A stretch of DNA of 64,000 bases from Flavihumibacter profundi (GTDB lineage: Bacteria; Bacteroidota; Bacteroidia; Chitinophagales; Chitinophagaceae): contig NZ_JAIQXE010000001.1 of assembly GCF_020076305.1 (NCBI RefSeq), positions 930,001-994,000 on the forward strand. The letters run 5' to 3'. This document shows positions 26,224 through 36,262 of the stretch, in pieces. The position numbers were made by a program, and so were the translations under genes. Within the stretch, counting starts at the first letter, position 1. Each line of letters starts with the position of its first letter. Below the pieces are notes generated by a model. It saw nothing but the letters and a program-made list of their open reading frames with translations. It had not been told where the DNA came from and did not search any database.

Positions 26224-27465
26224 ATGCGCAGAACCCTCGAAATATTAGGAACAGGCATAAAAATGGCCCTGGGTGAATTCAGGTCGAATAAACTCAGGAC
26301 ATTCCTTTCTCTATTTGGCATTACCATCGGCATTTTTTGCATTATTGGCGTGTTAGCCACTGTGAATAGCCTGGAACAGAATGTACAAAAGGATATTAAG
26401 GCTCTGGGAAGTAATACAATTTTTATTGACAAATGGGATTATAGCGGCCGTGTACCCTATTGGAAATTAATGAACCGCCCTACTCCCAAGTTCGAGGAAA
26501 TGAAGTTGCTTAAAGAGACTGTTCCAGAAGCCGCAAATATAGCTTTCTCGCTTCAGAGAATGGATAAAGTAGAATTTGAAGACCAAAAGCTGGAAAATGT
26601 AAGGATGTATGGCATTACAGAAGAATTTGGAAATATCCAGACAATTGATGTAGTCGATGGCCGGTATTTCCAGCAAACCGATTATGACTATGCTTCAAAT
26701 TCAGCTGTGATGGGATATAAAGTTGCCGAAGAATTATTTGGCAAACCGGAAAGGGCTGTTGGCCGGCAGGTTGTTGTTTACAATAAAAATGTAAATATTG
26801 TTGGGCTCATTAAAAAGCAGGGAAGCAGTATTATAGGTGGTTGGGAATTTGACAATTGTATATTGTTACCTTATGGGTTCATGAGGACCATTGTAAAAGA
26901 AGAATATTCAGATCCTGTAATTATGCTGCAAGGAAAAGAAACCATGCCGATGGCTGCCTTAAGGGATGAAACAGCAGGTGCGATGCGATCTATCCGGAAA
27001 CTCAAACCTACCCAGCAGGATAATTTTTCTTTGAATGATGTTGATGCATTCGGGGAATTTGCAGCCGGCATTTTTTCAGGAATAAATATGGGTGGGTTTT
27101 TCATTGCATTATTATCACTGGTGGTGGGTATGTTCGGGGTGGCCAATATTATGTTTGTCACTGTTCGTGAAAGAACCAGCCAGATAGGGTTAAAAAAAGC
27201 TATAGGCGCCAAGAAGAATACCATACTAATGGAGTTCTTAATGGAATCCGCCTTCTTATGTATTATTGGCGGAATGGTCGGGTTATTGCTAGTATTCGTA
27301 CTAACACAGATAATTTCATCCTCATTGGGATTCCCAATTTATATATCAGTGAAAATAATGATGACCGCCATAGCCATATGTATTTTTGTGGGCATTTTGG
27401 CCGGCATTATTCCTGCATCCATGGCGGCAAAAATGGATCCCGTTGTTGCAATAAGGAGTAAATAA
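26224..27465 (+). CDS. MacB/FtsX-type ABC transporter permease
   Basis: 413 residues: first transmembrane helix near 30-50 (LRTFLSLFGITIGIFCIIGVLA), a large extracytoplasmic domain of the MacB-PCD type (about 55-270), then three more helices (MGGFFIALLSLVVGMFGVANIMFVTV split over 283-308, FLCIIGGMVGLLLVFVLTQII, IAICIFVGILAGIIPASMAA). The end AAKMDPVVAIRSK is typical of the FtsX/MacB permease family, and RTSQIGLKKAIGAKK is the conserved cytoplasmic loop. The partner ATPase is not adjacent. Members work as mechanotransmission pumps for lipoproteins, peptides or antibiotics; the substrate is unknown. A later ATG at 26263 is an alternative start. Confidence 0.9.
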   Translation: MRRTLEILGTGIKMALGEFRSNKLRTFLSLFGITIGIFCIIGVLATVNSLEQNVQKDIKALGSNTIFIDKWDYSGRVPYWKLMNRPTPKFEEMKLLKETVPEAANIAFSLQRMDKVEFEDQKLENVRMYGITEEFGNIQTIDVVDGRYFQQTDYDYASNSAVMGYKVAEELFGKPERAVGRQVVVYNKNVNIVGLIKKQGSSIIGGWEFDNCILLPYGFMRTIVKEEYSDPVIMLQGKETMPMAALRDETAGAMRSIRKLKPTQQDNFSLNDVDAFGEFAAGIFSGINMGGFFIALLSLVVGMFGVANIMFVTVRERTSQIGLKKAIGAKKNTILMEFLMESAFLCIIGGMVGLLLVFVLTQIISSSLGFPIYISVKIMMTAIAICIFVGILAGIIPASMAAKMDPVVAIRSK

Positions 27466-27511
27466 TGAGCTATCAATTATTGATTTGCAAAAATTTGCAA
27501 CCTGGAAACTT

Positions 27512-28516
27512 ATGAGTATTACAATACTGGCTATAGAGAGTTCCTGCGATGAAACTGCGGCATCGGTTTGCAGGGATGGAAGGATTTTATCAAATATTAT
27601 TGCATCGCAGAAAATTCATGAACAGTACGGCGGTGTGGTACCTGAGCTGGCAAGCCGGGCACATATGCAAAATATTGTTCCTGTAGTTGATCAAAGCCTG
27701 CTAAAAGCTGGGGTTTTATTGTCTGAACTGGATGCTGTTGCCTTTACCCAGGCACCTGGCCTTATTGGTGCTCTTTTAGTGGGAGCGCAATTTGCCAGGT
27801 CAATTGCTCTCGCCCTGGATAAGCCCCTGATAACCGTACACCACATGCAGGCCCATGTTTTAGCTAATTTAATTGACAGCCCTTCGCCATCATTCCCCTT
27901 CCTTTGTTTAACAGTAAGTGGAGGACATACCCAGATAGTACTTTGCGAATCTCCAACTTTACTGAAAGTGATTGGTGAAACTATTGATGATGCTGCAGGC
28001 GAAGCATTCGATAAATCGGCAAAAATCCTGGGCTTGCCTTACCCCGGAGGACCTTTGATTGAACTTCATGCACAATCGGGCAATCCAAAGGCGTTTAATT
28101 TCCCTGAGCCGAAAATACCCGGATTGGACTTTAGTTTCAGCGGATTAAAAACCGCTATTTTATATTTTTTGCAGGACGAGGTAAAGGAAAATCCAGCCTT
28201 TATTGATCAAAAGTTGCCAGATATTTGCGCCTCAATACAATATCGCATAATTACAATTTTACTCAATAAACTAAAAAAAGCTTCATTGCAAACGGGAATC
28301 CGGGAAATCTGTATTGCAGGAGGGGTTTCTGCCAATAGGAGTTTAAGGTCAGCATTGAAGGAGACTGGTCAAAAATACCATTGGAACACCTATTTTCCTT
28401 CCTTAGAATATTGTACTGATAATGCGGCAATGATTGCAATTACTGCATATTATAAATTCAAATCAGGTGATTTTGCTGCAAAAGACGCCATTCCTACTGC
28501 TAAAGCAACATGGTAA
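27512..28516 (+). CDS. tsaD: tRNA threonylcarbamoyladenosine synthase component TsaD
   Basis: 334 residues from the ATG at 27512 (MSITILAIESSCDE, the family's usual N-terminus); the upstream TTG at 27485 is rejected. TsaD transfers the threonylcarbamoyl group to A37 of tRNAs reading ANN codons, with TsaB and TsaE. Metal-binding HHMQAH, the nucleotide-binding VSGGHTQ, DDAAGEAFDK, PYPGGP and LKTAI blocks, and AGGVSANRSLR are all present. It lies 46 bases after the permease, with no terminator between. Confidence 0.97.
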   Translation: MSITILAIESSCDETAASVCRDGRILSNIIASQKIHEQYGGVVPELASRAHMQNIVPVVDQSLLKAGVLLSELDAVAFTQAPGLIGALLVGAQFARSIALALDKPLITVHHMQAHVLANLIDSPSPSFPFLCLTVSGGHTQIVLCESPTLLKVIGETIDDAAGEAFDKSAKILGLPYPGGPLIELHAQSGNPKAFNFPEPKIPGLDFSFSGLKTAILYFLQDEVKENPAFIDQKLPDICASIQYRIITILLNKLKKASLQTGIREICIAGGVSANRSLRSALKETGQKYHWNTYFPSLEYCTDNAAMIAITAYYKFKSGDFAAKDAIPTAKATW

Positions 28517-28540
28517 GTGAAGTTCAAGTAGTTTCGTGTT

Positions 28541-29260
28541 GTGTCGAATACCTATTTTCAATTCAAGGAATTTATTGTTCACCAGGAAAAATCTGCGATG
28601 AAAGTATGCACGGATGCCGCTCTTTTTGGGGCATGGGTTGCAGTAAAATTCAGTTCAGGAAAACTGGTGAATGAAAATGTTTTAGATATAGGCACGGGAA
28701 CCGGATTACTGAGCCTTATGTTGTCACAACAGTTGTCCATAAAGGTTGAAGCTGTAGAAGTTGACCACCCGGCTTATGAACAGGCTATGGGTAATATTGC
28801 TTTGAGTCCCTGGAATAACCAGATCAGGGTAATTCATAAAGATATACTGGCATATGTTCCAGACCATTCCTATGGACTAATTATCAGTAATCCCCCATTC
28901 TATCCAAATGATCTGAAATCTGGCCATATGCAAAAAAACCTGGCTAAACATGAATCAAACCTGAGCCTTTCAACTCTATTTGGCAAATCCATTCAATGGA
29001 TGGATCCAAGTGGGTATTTAGCACTGTTGCTGCCGGCTCACAGGGAAGGGAAAGCTATACAAGAAGCTGATCGCCTTGGTATGCATTTGTGCTATAAAGC
29101 CCTTGTTCGGCAAACACCCGGTCATGCTCCGTTCAGGACAATGCTTATTTTTTCCAGGGCACCTTCGGCTACGGAATCAGAAGATATTTCCATTAAGTCT
29201 GATAACTTTTATACACAAGACTTTATTTCGCTTTTGAGACCCTATTATTTATATCTCTGA
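28541..29260 (+). CDS. tRNA1(Val) adenine-37-N6-methyltransferase-like protein
   Basis: 239 residues from a GTG start. Rossmann-type methyltransferase: motif I VLDIGTGTGLLSLML, VEAVEVDHPAYEQA for the acidic residue binding SAM ribose, and NPPFY (catalytic motif of N6-adenine methyltransferases). The N-terminal FQFKEFIVHQEKSAMKVCTDAALFGAW is the hallmark of the YfiC/TrmN6 family, which makes m6A37 in tRNA1(Val). It follows tsaD by 24 bases; both products would act on tRNA position 37. It ends one base before the convergent DUF486 gene. Confidence 0.9.
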   Translation: MSNTYFQFKEFIVHQEKSAMKVCTDAALFGAWVAVKFSSGKLVNENVLDIGTGTGLLSLMLSQQLSIKVEAVEVDHPAYEQAMGNIALSPWNNQIRVIHKDILAYVPDHSYGLIISNPPFYPNDLKSGHMQKNLAKHESNLSLSTLFGKSIQWMDPSGYLALLLPAHREGKAIQEADRLGMHLCYKALVRQTPGHAPFRTMLIFSRAPSATESEDISIKSDNFYTQDFISLLRPYYLYL

Positions 29261-29261
29261 A

Positions 29262-29591
29262 TCATTTACGGAACATAAAATAAACTGCCCCCAAAAGGAA
29301 GCCAAAACTCACCAGGTAATTCCACCGGATCGGTTCCTTTAGATACAAAACAGCAAATACTGAAAAGACTATCAAAGTAATTACCTCTTGGGTCATTTTA
29401 AGCTGGAAACCGGAAAAACCATTACCATAGCCCATCCTATTGGCTGGAACCATAAGGCAATATTCAAAGAATGCAATGGCCCAGCTAGCTAGTACAGCTT
29501 TCCAAAGCGGAACTCCTGTTTGTTTCAGGTGTCCATACCAGGCGACGGTCATAAAAATATTTGAAGCGACCAGCAGGATGATCGTTCTCAT
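29262..29591 (-). CDS. DUF486 (DMT-like) small membrane protein
   Basis: 109 residues from the ATG at 29591; the frame runs open to 29663, but the longer version would include a terminator hairpin and a polar leader. Four hydrophobic helices (RTIILLVASNIFMTVAWYG, LWKAVLASWAIAFFEYCLMVP, VITLIVFSVFAVLYL, YLVSFGFLLGAVYFMF) with NRMGYGNGFSGFQLKMTQE between helices 2 and 3 match DUF486, a half-size relative of drug/metabolite transporters. It is an inner-membrane protein of unknown substrate. Its start lies about 14 bases after the T-run of the smc terminator. Confidence 0.88.
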   Translation of the reverse strand: MRTIILLVASNIFMTVAWYGHLKQTGVPLWKAVLASWAIAFFEYCLMVPANRMGYGNGFSGFQLKMTQEVITLIVFSVFAVLYLKEPIRWNYLVSFGFLLGAVYFMFRK

Positions 29592-29604
29592 ATAAGTGAT
29601 TTTA

Positions 29605-29636
29605 AAATAAAAAAACCGATCGCCCAGACGATCGGT
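29605..29636 (-). terminator. Terminator or attenuator between smc and the DUF486 gene
   Basis: On the minus strand ACCGATCG and CGATCGGT form an 8-bp stem with a six-base loop followed by TTTTTTTATTTT. It is 133 bases past the smc stop codon and only 14 bases before the DUF486 ATG, so it could both end smc transcripts and limit DUF486 expression. Confidence 0.75.
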
Positions 29637-29768
29637 CTCCTCTTGAATATACAAGAATTGCAACCTCTGGGCTAATATAATTCAGTAAAAATATCCCTGC
29701 AACGTAATTCTACCGAGTAAAAAGGCACTACTTTTTGTGTTACTCTTTATATAAATTGGGTATAAATC

Positions 29769-32700
29769 TTAATTAAGGCTCCTGAAATCTACGGGTACAA
29801 GTTTACTAACACCAGGTTCCTGCATGGTTACGCCATAAATTGCATCAACCGCCCCCATAGTCATTTTGTTGTGTGTAACGATAATAAACTGGCTTTCTTC
29901 ACTGAATCGCCTGATCATATTTGTGAATTTACCCACGTTTGCATCGTCCAATGGAGCATCCACTTCATCAAGTATACAAAACGGAGCTGGCTTGATCAGG
30001 TAAATGGCAAAAAGCAATGCAGTTGCTGTAAGGGTCTTTTCCCCTCCGCTCAATTGTGTAATGGAAGAGGGTCGCTTCCCTTTAGGTTTTGCAATAATAT
30101 CAATGCCGGTCTCTGCCAGGTTTTCAGGATTTTCCAAGATCAGGTCGCATTGGTCTTCTTCTGTAAACAGGGCTTTAAAAACCCTGATGAAATTCTCTTT
30201 AACCTGGTTAAATGTATCCAGGAATTTCTGGTTTGCCGTACTTTCGACTTCTGCAATAGTTTGCAAAAGGCTCTCTTTAGCGGTAACCAGGTCATTCTTT
30301 TGTTCAAGGATGAACTCATAACGCTTTTTCATTTCAGTAAAAGCTTCAATGGCGGTTGGATTAACTTCACCCAGGTTTTCAAGCCTTTTCTTCATTTTTT
30401 CTGATTTCTCCTGCAATTCCTCCACCGGCGTTTCGGTTAACCTGGGCTGATCGAGTATATCATCGAGGTTGATCCTGAACTCTACCTGCAATCTCTCCTT
30501 CATCCCTGCCAATTGCAGTTTCAATTCATTCATACGATCCTTTATTGCACTTAGCAAATGTTCAATTTGCTCTTTTTCTTTCACCTTATGCCGGAGTTCT
30601 GACTCTTTTTCATTGAGTTTATTGCGAAGGTTATAATATGCCTGGTCAGCTTCATTTAAAACCTTCTCGTTCTCTTCCTTCCGCCTTAATAAATCTTCAA
30701 GTCCGGTTTCTGCAGTAGCCAGCAATGCAGCATTTTCGGAAATATTTTCAACGGTTTGCTTCAATTGACTCTGATTGTTTTCAATCTGAAGAGTCAGTTC
30801 ATTCAACTGGTCATTCTTAAATTTCAGCTCCTGCTGTAATGAGTTGATTTTGCTTTGCTGGCGGGTAAGTGAAAGGTTATATTCATTATATAAAGCATTG
30901 GCGCTGTTATAGTCTTGTTCGGCATTTTTATACCCTGCTTCAATTTCAACCAGTTTATTAGTGGTTTCTTCAATGAGTATTAACAATACTTCCAGTTCTT
31001 TCCGTGTTCCGGCTATTGCAGAAAGGTTGGATTCCAGTTGCTGTTCAAGGTCTTCCAGGCGATTACGGCTGGTGGATTGCTGTGCATGCAGGTTTTCCAC
31101 CTTGTTCTGCAACGAAAAGACCTGGTTGGTAAGAATATTGATATCCTGCTGGCTTTGTTTAATGGCCTGTTCTTTCAGCTGTTCATTAAATCCAATAACC
31201 TCATTGTGCTTTAGCTGGATATCGGCTTTTAGTCCGTTTACCAGTTCTTCCTGCAAAACAATTTCTCCATGTAATTTCTCCAGGTTTTTAGCACGCCCAA
31301 TCTTTTTACCTTCAAATAAGCCTACACTTCCACCTGTTAACGAGTATTTTCCTTTTACATATTTGCCAGTTTTTTCCAACACTACAGCACCATTGCTGTT
31401 TTCCAGGGCTGCTTCATCTTCAGCAATAAAGACATTGCCCAGTAAATATTCAGCCAATTGGCGGTATTGTGCATCCACTTCAATAACTGACATTGCAGGG
31501 ATGGTGCCTTCCGGCTGGTGACCGGTTACTTCGATTTCGCTAAATTTATCGAGTAAGAAGAAATTAGCCTTGCCTTTCTTATTAGCGTCAAGCAGGTGTA
31601 CTGCCTGAAGGCCCTCCTGAAGGTTATTTACTACATAATAATTAAGATAGGGTTCCAATACATTTTCAACTGCGGCCCTGAATTCCTCTTTTACATAAAT
31701 TATATCAGAAAGAATTGGCGCGGTATGGTTCCAGTCGGGGTTTTTATGTAAAAATTTTATACTATCGGGATACCCTTCCATAGAGTCTATCAAACTTTTC
31801 AGGAGGTCATATTCGTTCTTTTTAGCATCCAGTTTACGGCTTTCTTCCGCCAGGTGTTGCCGTAATATTTCCAGTTCACCCTGAGTATACAGGATCTGCT
31901 CTTTTGTTCTTTCATGGTGTTCCTGCAATTGTTGCAGGTCTTTATGACGGGTTTCAAGCTCCTGTTCCTTAATCGTTCTTTCTTCTTCCAATTGTTTTAG
32001 CTGGCTGGACCTGATTTCCCTTTCTTCTTCTATCTGATGGATAGTCCGCTGCAGATTGACAATAGAAGTATCGGCAACTGCAACCTTTTTTTCCGCTTCA
32101 AACTGGCTGCGTTGTATTTGGAGGTTTTCGCTCCTTAATTCGTCTACGGCTTTCCGTTGCTGGTCAAATACAGCCCGCTTATTTTCAACGGCCAGTTTGT
32201 ATTCATCCAACTGGCTTTCAAATGTTTCAAGTTTTGCAGATTCTTCCTTTACCTGCTGGGAAGTGAAAGCAATACTCTCTTCAAGGCCTTTGAGTTGCCC
32301 TGAACTTTTTTGCAGAAAGTCCTGCAGGCTGCCTTGTTTTTCTTCCAGGAAGTTCAGCCTCTGTGCTGCAAGGTTTTTGTCATTTTCTTTAGTTCGTAAT
32401 ACCTGTAAAAAATCATTGAACTCATGTTGCAAACTTTGCAGCTGGCGTTCTTTTTCAATAAATCCAACTTTTTCCTGTTCAATAGCCGCTTCTTCCTGGG
32501 CTACCATCGCTTCAAGTTGTACCTTTTTATCAGTTTCAACTGCGGTTTGTTCATTCAGTTCGCGATATGTTACATTAAATCCTTCCAGGGCTGCCTTGGC
32601 CAATTCTACGGAAAGCTCCCTGTAATCCTTTTTGATTTCAAAATATTTTTCTGCTTTTTTTGCCTGGTTTTCCAGCGTTTTTAACTGGTTATTGATTTCA

Positions 32701-33287
32701 AACAAAAGGTCTTCAATACGGGCGAGGTCCTGTTCAGTGGCGTCGAGTTTTTGCCTTGCCTCCTTTTTTCTTGTTTTATAGATTGAAATCCCGGCTGCCT
32801 GCTCGAGCATCCTTCGGCGGCTGTTCTCTTTGTCTTTGATCAGGTCATCGACCATGCCCAACTCAATAATACTATAACTATCGGTGCTAACACCGGTATC
32901 CATGAACAGGTTTTGTATATCTTTCAACCTGCAACTGACATCGTTCAACCGGTATTCACTTTCACCGCTTTTATAGAATTTACGGGTAATGGTTACTGTA
33001 TTGAATTCGGTGGGAAGCAGATTCCTGGTATTTTCAAATGTCAGGCTTACTTCTGCTAGTCCGGATGCCGACCTTGTCCTGGATCCATTAAAAACCAGGC
33101 TTTCCAGGTTTTCGGACCGAAGCTGACTGATTTTTTGTTCACCAATGACCCAGCGGATACTATCAATGATATTACTTTTTCCGCATCCGTTTGGGCCGAC
33201 GATGCCGGTGATATTCTGGTCAAAATGCACAATGGTTTTATCAGCAAAACTTTTAAAACCTTTTATTTCTAAGCTCTTTAGACGCAC
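29769..33287 (-). CDS. smc: Chromosome segregation protein SMC
   Basis: 1172 residues from a GTG start (MRLKSLEIKGFKSF is the canonical SMC N-terminus). Walker A GPNGCGKSN lies at 31-39. Two long coiled coils (about 170-500 and 660-1010) flank the hinge domain (about 510-655, with GYPDSIKFL and LTGGSVGLFEG). The C-terminal head has the signature LSGGEKTLTATALLFAIYL and Walker B PFCILDEVDAPLDDANV. It is the DNA-loop-extruding ATPase of bacterial condensin; ScpA and ScpB are not encoded nearby. A TATATTTG -7 box lies 24 bases upstream, and the gene appears monocistronic. Confidence 0.97.
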   Translation of the reverse strand: MRLKSLEIKGFKSFADKTIVHFDQNITGIVGPNGCGKSNIIDSIRWVIGEQKISQLRSENLESLVFNGSRTRSASGLAEVSLTFENTRNLLPTEFNTVTITRKFYKSGESEYRLNDVSCRLKDIQNLFMDTGVSTDSYSIIELGMVDDLIKDKENSRRRMLEQAAGISIYKTRKKEARQKLDATEQDLARIEDLLFEINNQLKTLENQAKKAEKYFEIKKDYRELSVELAKAALEGFNVTYRELNEQTAVETDKKVQLEAMVAQEEAAIEQEKVGFIEKERQLQSLQHEFNDFLQVLRTKENDKNLAAQRLNFLEEKQGSLQDFLQKSSGQLKGLEESIAFTSQQVKEESAKLETFESQLDEYKLAVENKRAVFDQQRKAVDELRSENLQIQRSQFEAEKKVAVADTSIVNLQRTIHQIEEEREIRSSQLKQLEEERTIKEQELETRHKDLQQLQEHHERTKEQILYTQGELEILRQHLAEESRKLDAKKNEYDLLKSLIDSMEGYPDSIKFLHKNPDWNHTAPILSDIIYVKEEFRAAVENVLEPYLNYYVVNNLQEGLQAVHLLDANKKGKANFFLLDKFSEIEVTGHQPEGTIPAMSVIEVDAQYRQLAEYLLGNVFIAEDEAALENSNGAVVLEKTGKYVKGKYSLTGGSVGLFEGKKIGRAKNLEKLHGEIVLQEELVNGLKADIQLKHNEVIGFNEQLKEQAIKQSQQDINILTNQVFSLQNKVENLHAQQSTSRNRLEDLEQQLESNLSAIAGTRKELEVLLILIEETTNKLVEIEAGYKNAEQDYNSANALYNEYNLSLTRQQSKINSLQQELKFKNDQLNELTLQIENNQSQLKQTVENISENAALLATAETGLEDLLRRKEENEKVLNEADQAYYNLRNKLNEKESELRHKVKEKEQIEHLLSAIKDRMNELKLQLAGMKERLQVEFRINLDDILDQPRLTETPVEELQEKSEKMKKRLENLGEVNPTAIEAFTEMKKRYEFILEQKNDLVTAKESLLQTIAEVESTANQKFLDTFNQVKENFIRVFKALFTEEDQCDLILENPENLAETGIDIIAKPKGKRPSSITQLSGGEKTLTATALLFAIYLIKPAPFCILDEVDAPLDDANVGKFTNMIRRFSEESQFIIVTHNKMTMGAVDAIYGVTMQEPGVSKLVPVDFRSLN

Positions 33288-33310
33288 TGTTATCCGATTT
33301 TAAAGGGAAG

Positions 33311-33318
33311 CAAATATA
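33311..33318 (-). promoter_or_regulatory. -7 box for smc
   Basis: Reads TATATTTG followed by C on the minus strand, an exact TAnnTTTG match 24 bases before the GTG start. No -33 element at the usual spacing. Confidence 0.45.
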
Positions 33319-33506
33319 TAGGATTAGTCCCTAAAAGGTATGAATAGCATTGAATTGGAAGGCGATAATTGCACACGAGTTATACACAAGATGAAAAAGA
33401 ACAAATAAATCCCTACATATTCAACTGTTTAAATGCTTACAAATTATATAAATAATTATATTACAATTGATTAAATTAATAATAGGCTATTTAATATAAG
33501 AATATT

Positions 33507-34523
33507 ATGAGAATTGAATTAAGGTCAGACACCTTCACAAAGCCGACCCCGGCAATGCTTGAAGCCATGTTCCATGCACAGGTTGGGGATGACGTATTCA
33601 GAGAAGATCCCAGCGTTAATGAACTTGAAGCAGGGGCCGCTGCCCTGTTTGGAAAAGAAGCGGCTTTATATTGCCCAACAGGCACTATGAGCAACCAGGT
33701 TGCTATCAAAGTTCATACCCAACCTGGCGATGAAGTGATTTGTGAACAACAGGCGCATGTTTATATTTATGAGGGAGGCGGTATAGCATTCAACTCCGGA
33801 GCACAGGTAAAAGCATTGCCCGGTAACTATGGCCGTATTACTGCAGACCAGGTTGCCGGCGCTATTAATCCAGATGATATCCATAAAGCGAAAACATCCC
33901 TGGTTTGCCTGGAAAACACAAGCAACAGAGGGGGTGGCAGTTGCTATAACTGGAGTGAAATTCAAAAGATCCGCACCGTCTGCACAACACAAAATCTGGC
34001 CCTTCATTTAGATGGTGCACGGTTATTCAATGCCCTTGTAGCTACCGGGCAATCGGCCATACAGTATGGTGAAGTATTTGACAGTATCTCAGTTTGCCTC
34101 AATAAGGGATTGGGCTGTCCGGTCGGGAGTATTTTGGTCGGTTCTTCTGATTTTGTTCACAAAGCCAGGCGTATAAGAAAAGTATTTGGTGGGGGGATGC
34201 GACAAGCCGGATTTATGGCAGCAGCCGGAATATATGCGCTGCAACACCATATAACCAGGCTTCAGGAAGACCATCAGCACGCCACGCAAATTGCAGAAGC
34301 CCTTAAGAAAAAAGATTTTACAGGTTCAATTATGCCCGTTGAAACCAATATCATCATATTTGAAGTTCATGGTCGGTTTACCGCCAAAGAGCTGGTGGAA
34401 AAATTAAAGCAGCAAAATATCCATTGTATGGCCATATCCCCAACTCAAGTAAGGATGGTAACCCATTTAGATGTTAATTCGTCAATGGTCCAGAAACTGG
34501 TTACTGTGATTAGTGGTCTCTAA
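33507..34523 (+). CDS. Low-specificity L-threonine aldolase
   Basis: PLP enzyme of 338 residues that cleaves L-threonine or allo-threonine to glycine and acetaldehyde. The N-terminus IELRSDTFTKPTPAM and GDDVFREDP are characteristic. HLDGARLFNA holds the PLP-interacting Asp169 and Arg172, and Lys200 in VCLNKGLGCPVGS is the Schiff-base lysine. GGGMRQAGFMAAAG is also family-typical. The upstream 219 bases are AT-rich with no clear promoter element. It is followed after 36 bases by pgi on the same strand. Confidence 0.94.
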   Translation: MRIELRSDTFTKPTPAMLEAMFHAQVGDDVFREDPSVNELEAGAAALFGKEAALYCPTGTMSNQVAIKVHTQPGDEVICEQQAHVYIYEGGGIAFNSGAQVKALPGNYGRITADQVAGAINPDDIHKAKTSLVCLENTSNRGGGSCYNWSEIQKIRTVCTTQNLALHLDGARLFNALVATGQSAIQYGEVFDSISVCLNKGLGCPVGSILVGSSDFVHKARRIRKVFGGGMRQAGFMAAAGIYALQHHITRLQEDHQHATQIAEALKKKDFTGSIMPVETNIIIFEVHGRFTAKELVEKLKQQNIHCMAISPTQVRMVTHLDVNSSMVQKLVTVISGL

Positions 34524-34559
34524 ATCCCTATTTTTACGGCCACAAGCAAACCAAAATAC

Positions 34560-36215
34560 ATGCTACCAACTGTTAATCCATCGCAAACCAGTGCCTGGAA
34601 AAGCCTCCAGCAACATTATGACCAGGAGATGAAGCAGGCACATATGCGTGAACTGTTTGAGAAGGACCCCGAAAGGTTCAGCCGCTTTTCACGCTGTTTT
34701 GGCGATATCCTTTTTGATTTTTCAAAAAACATCATCACCGGGAAAACATGGTCTCTACTGCTTCAGCTGGCTGCAGAAACCAAGGTTAATGAGGCTATAC
34801 AGGCAATGTTTAATGGAGAACCTATCAACCAGACTGAAGGCCGGGCTGTTTTGCATACTGCATTGAGGAACCAAAGCGGGAAACCGGTAATTACAGCAGG
34901 GAAAGATATTATGCCTGATGTTTTGGCGGTTCTTGCCCAAATGAAAAGTTTTGCAGCAAAAATCCATAGCGGGGAATGGACGGGTTATTCAGGTAAGCCT
35001 ATATGTTATATTGTTAATATCGGGATTGGTGGAAGCGACCTGGGTCCATTGATGGTGACAGAAGCGCTTAAGCCATATTGGGTTCCAGGCATCCAGGCAT
35101 TTTTCGTTTCCAATGTAGACGGTACACATATGGCTGAAACCCTTAAAAAGGTTGATCCGGAAAAAACCCTTTTTCTGGTAGCTTCGAAAACTTTTACCAC
35201 CCAGGAAACCATGACAAATGCTTTAACCGCACGCAGTTGGTTCCTGGCTGCCGCCAAGGATGAAGCTTTTATTGCAAAACACTTTGTTGCCTTGTCAACT
35301 AATGAAAAAGATGTAGTGAAATTCGGAATTGACAAAGCCAATATGTTTGGTTTCTGGGATTGGGTAGGTGGACGTTATTCCCTATGGAGTGCAATCGGTT
35401 TATCGATTGTCCTCACAATAGGTTATGATCATTTTGAGGCCCTTCTGAAAGGTGCTTTTTCTGCTGATGAGCATTTCAAAACAGCAGCACCAGATCAAAA
35501 TATTCCTATATTAATGGCACTTACCGGACTATGGTATACTAATTTTTTCGGATCAGAAAGTGAAGCAATTTTACCATATGACCAATATATGCACCGTTTT
35601 GCTGCTTATTTTCAACAGGGTAATATGGAAAGCAATGGCAAGTCGGTTGACCGTAATGGTGCCCCTGTCAATTATGCAACCGGTCCAATTATATGGGGAG
35701 AACCCGGCACCAACGGCCAGCATGCCTTTTACCAGCTGATCCATCAGGGCACCCCTCTAATTCCCTGTGATTTTATTGCCCCTGCCATTAGCCATAATCC
35801 GGTTGGAGACCACCATCTAAAGCTGATGTCGAATTTTTTTGCCCAAACTGAAGCACTAATGAATGGCAAAACAGCAGCTGAAGCAAAAGCGGAATTAGTG
35901 CAATCGGGTATGAAAGCCGATCAAATTGAGAAATTATTCCCCTTTAAGGTTTTTAACGGTAACCGCCCTACTAATTCCATTTTGCTAAAACAAATTACCC
36001 CCTATTCCCTTGGACAACTTATCGCTATATATGAGCATAAAATATTTGTTCAGGGAATTATTTGGAATATATTCAGTTTTGATCAGTGGGGAGTTGAATT
36101 GGGCAAGCAACTGGCAAACAAGATCCTGCCGGAACTAACAGACAATACCCAGGTGAATTCACACGATAGTTCAACCAATGGATTGATCAATACTTTCAAG
36201 CACATGCGGCATTAA
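34560..36215 (+). CDS. pgi: Glucose-6-phosphate isomerase
   Basis: 551 residues, the full-length bacterial/eukaryotic type, interconverting glucose-6-phosphate and fructose-6-phosphate in glycolysis and gluconeogenesis. Signature regions: [49 protein letters not shown] (sugar-phosphate loop), [34 protein letters not shown] (catalytic Glu) and the C-terminal [26 protein letters not shown] (His and Lys catalytic residues), quoted here in pieces from one continuous family pattern. Probably cotranscribed with the aldolase gene upstream. Confidence 0.97.
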   Translation: MLPTVNPSQTSAWKSLQQHYDQEMKQAHMRELFEKDPERFSRFSRCFGDILFDFSKNIITGKTWSLLLQLAAETKVNEAIQAMFNGEPINQTEGRAVLHTALRNQSGKPVITAGKDIMPDVLAVLAQMKSFAAKIHSGEWTGYSGKPICYIVNIGIGGSDLGPLMVTEALKPYWVPGIQAFFVSNVDGTHMAETLKKVDPEKTLFLVASKTFTTQETMTNALTARSWFLAAAKDEAFIAKHFVALSTNEKDVVKFGIDKANMFGFWDWVGGRYSLWSAIGLSIVLTIGYDHFEALLKGAFSADEHFKTAAPDQNIPILMALTGLWYTNFFGSESEAILPYDQYMHRFAAYFQQGNMESNGKSVDRNGAPVNYATGPIIWGEPGTNGQHAFYQLIHQGTPLIPCDFIAPAISHNPVGDHHLKLMSNFFAQTEALMNGKTAAEAKAELVQSGMKADQIEKLFPFKVFNGNRPTNSILLKQITPYSLGQLIAIYEHKIFVQGIIWNIFSFDQWGVELGKQLANKILPELTDNTQVNSHDSSTNGLINTFKHMRH

Positions 36216-36262
36216 GGGATTCATTCAGGTTTCTTATCTTAGCCGCCAAAACCAAACGGAGT

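Noticed and set aside
30961-32625. Long plus-strand frames inside smc
   Set aside because: Ser/Cys/Phe-rich translations antisense to coiled-coil codons; typical shadows.
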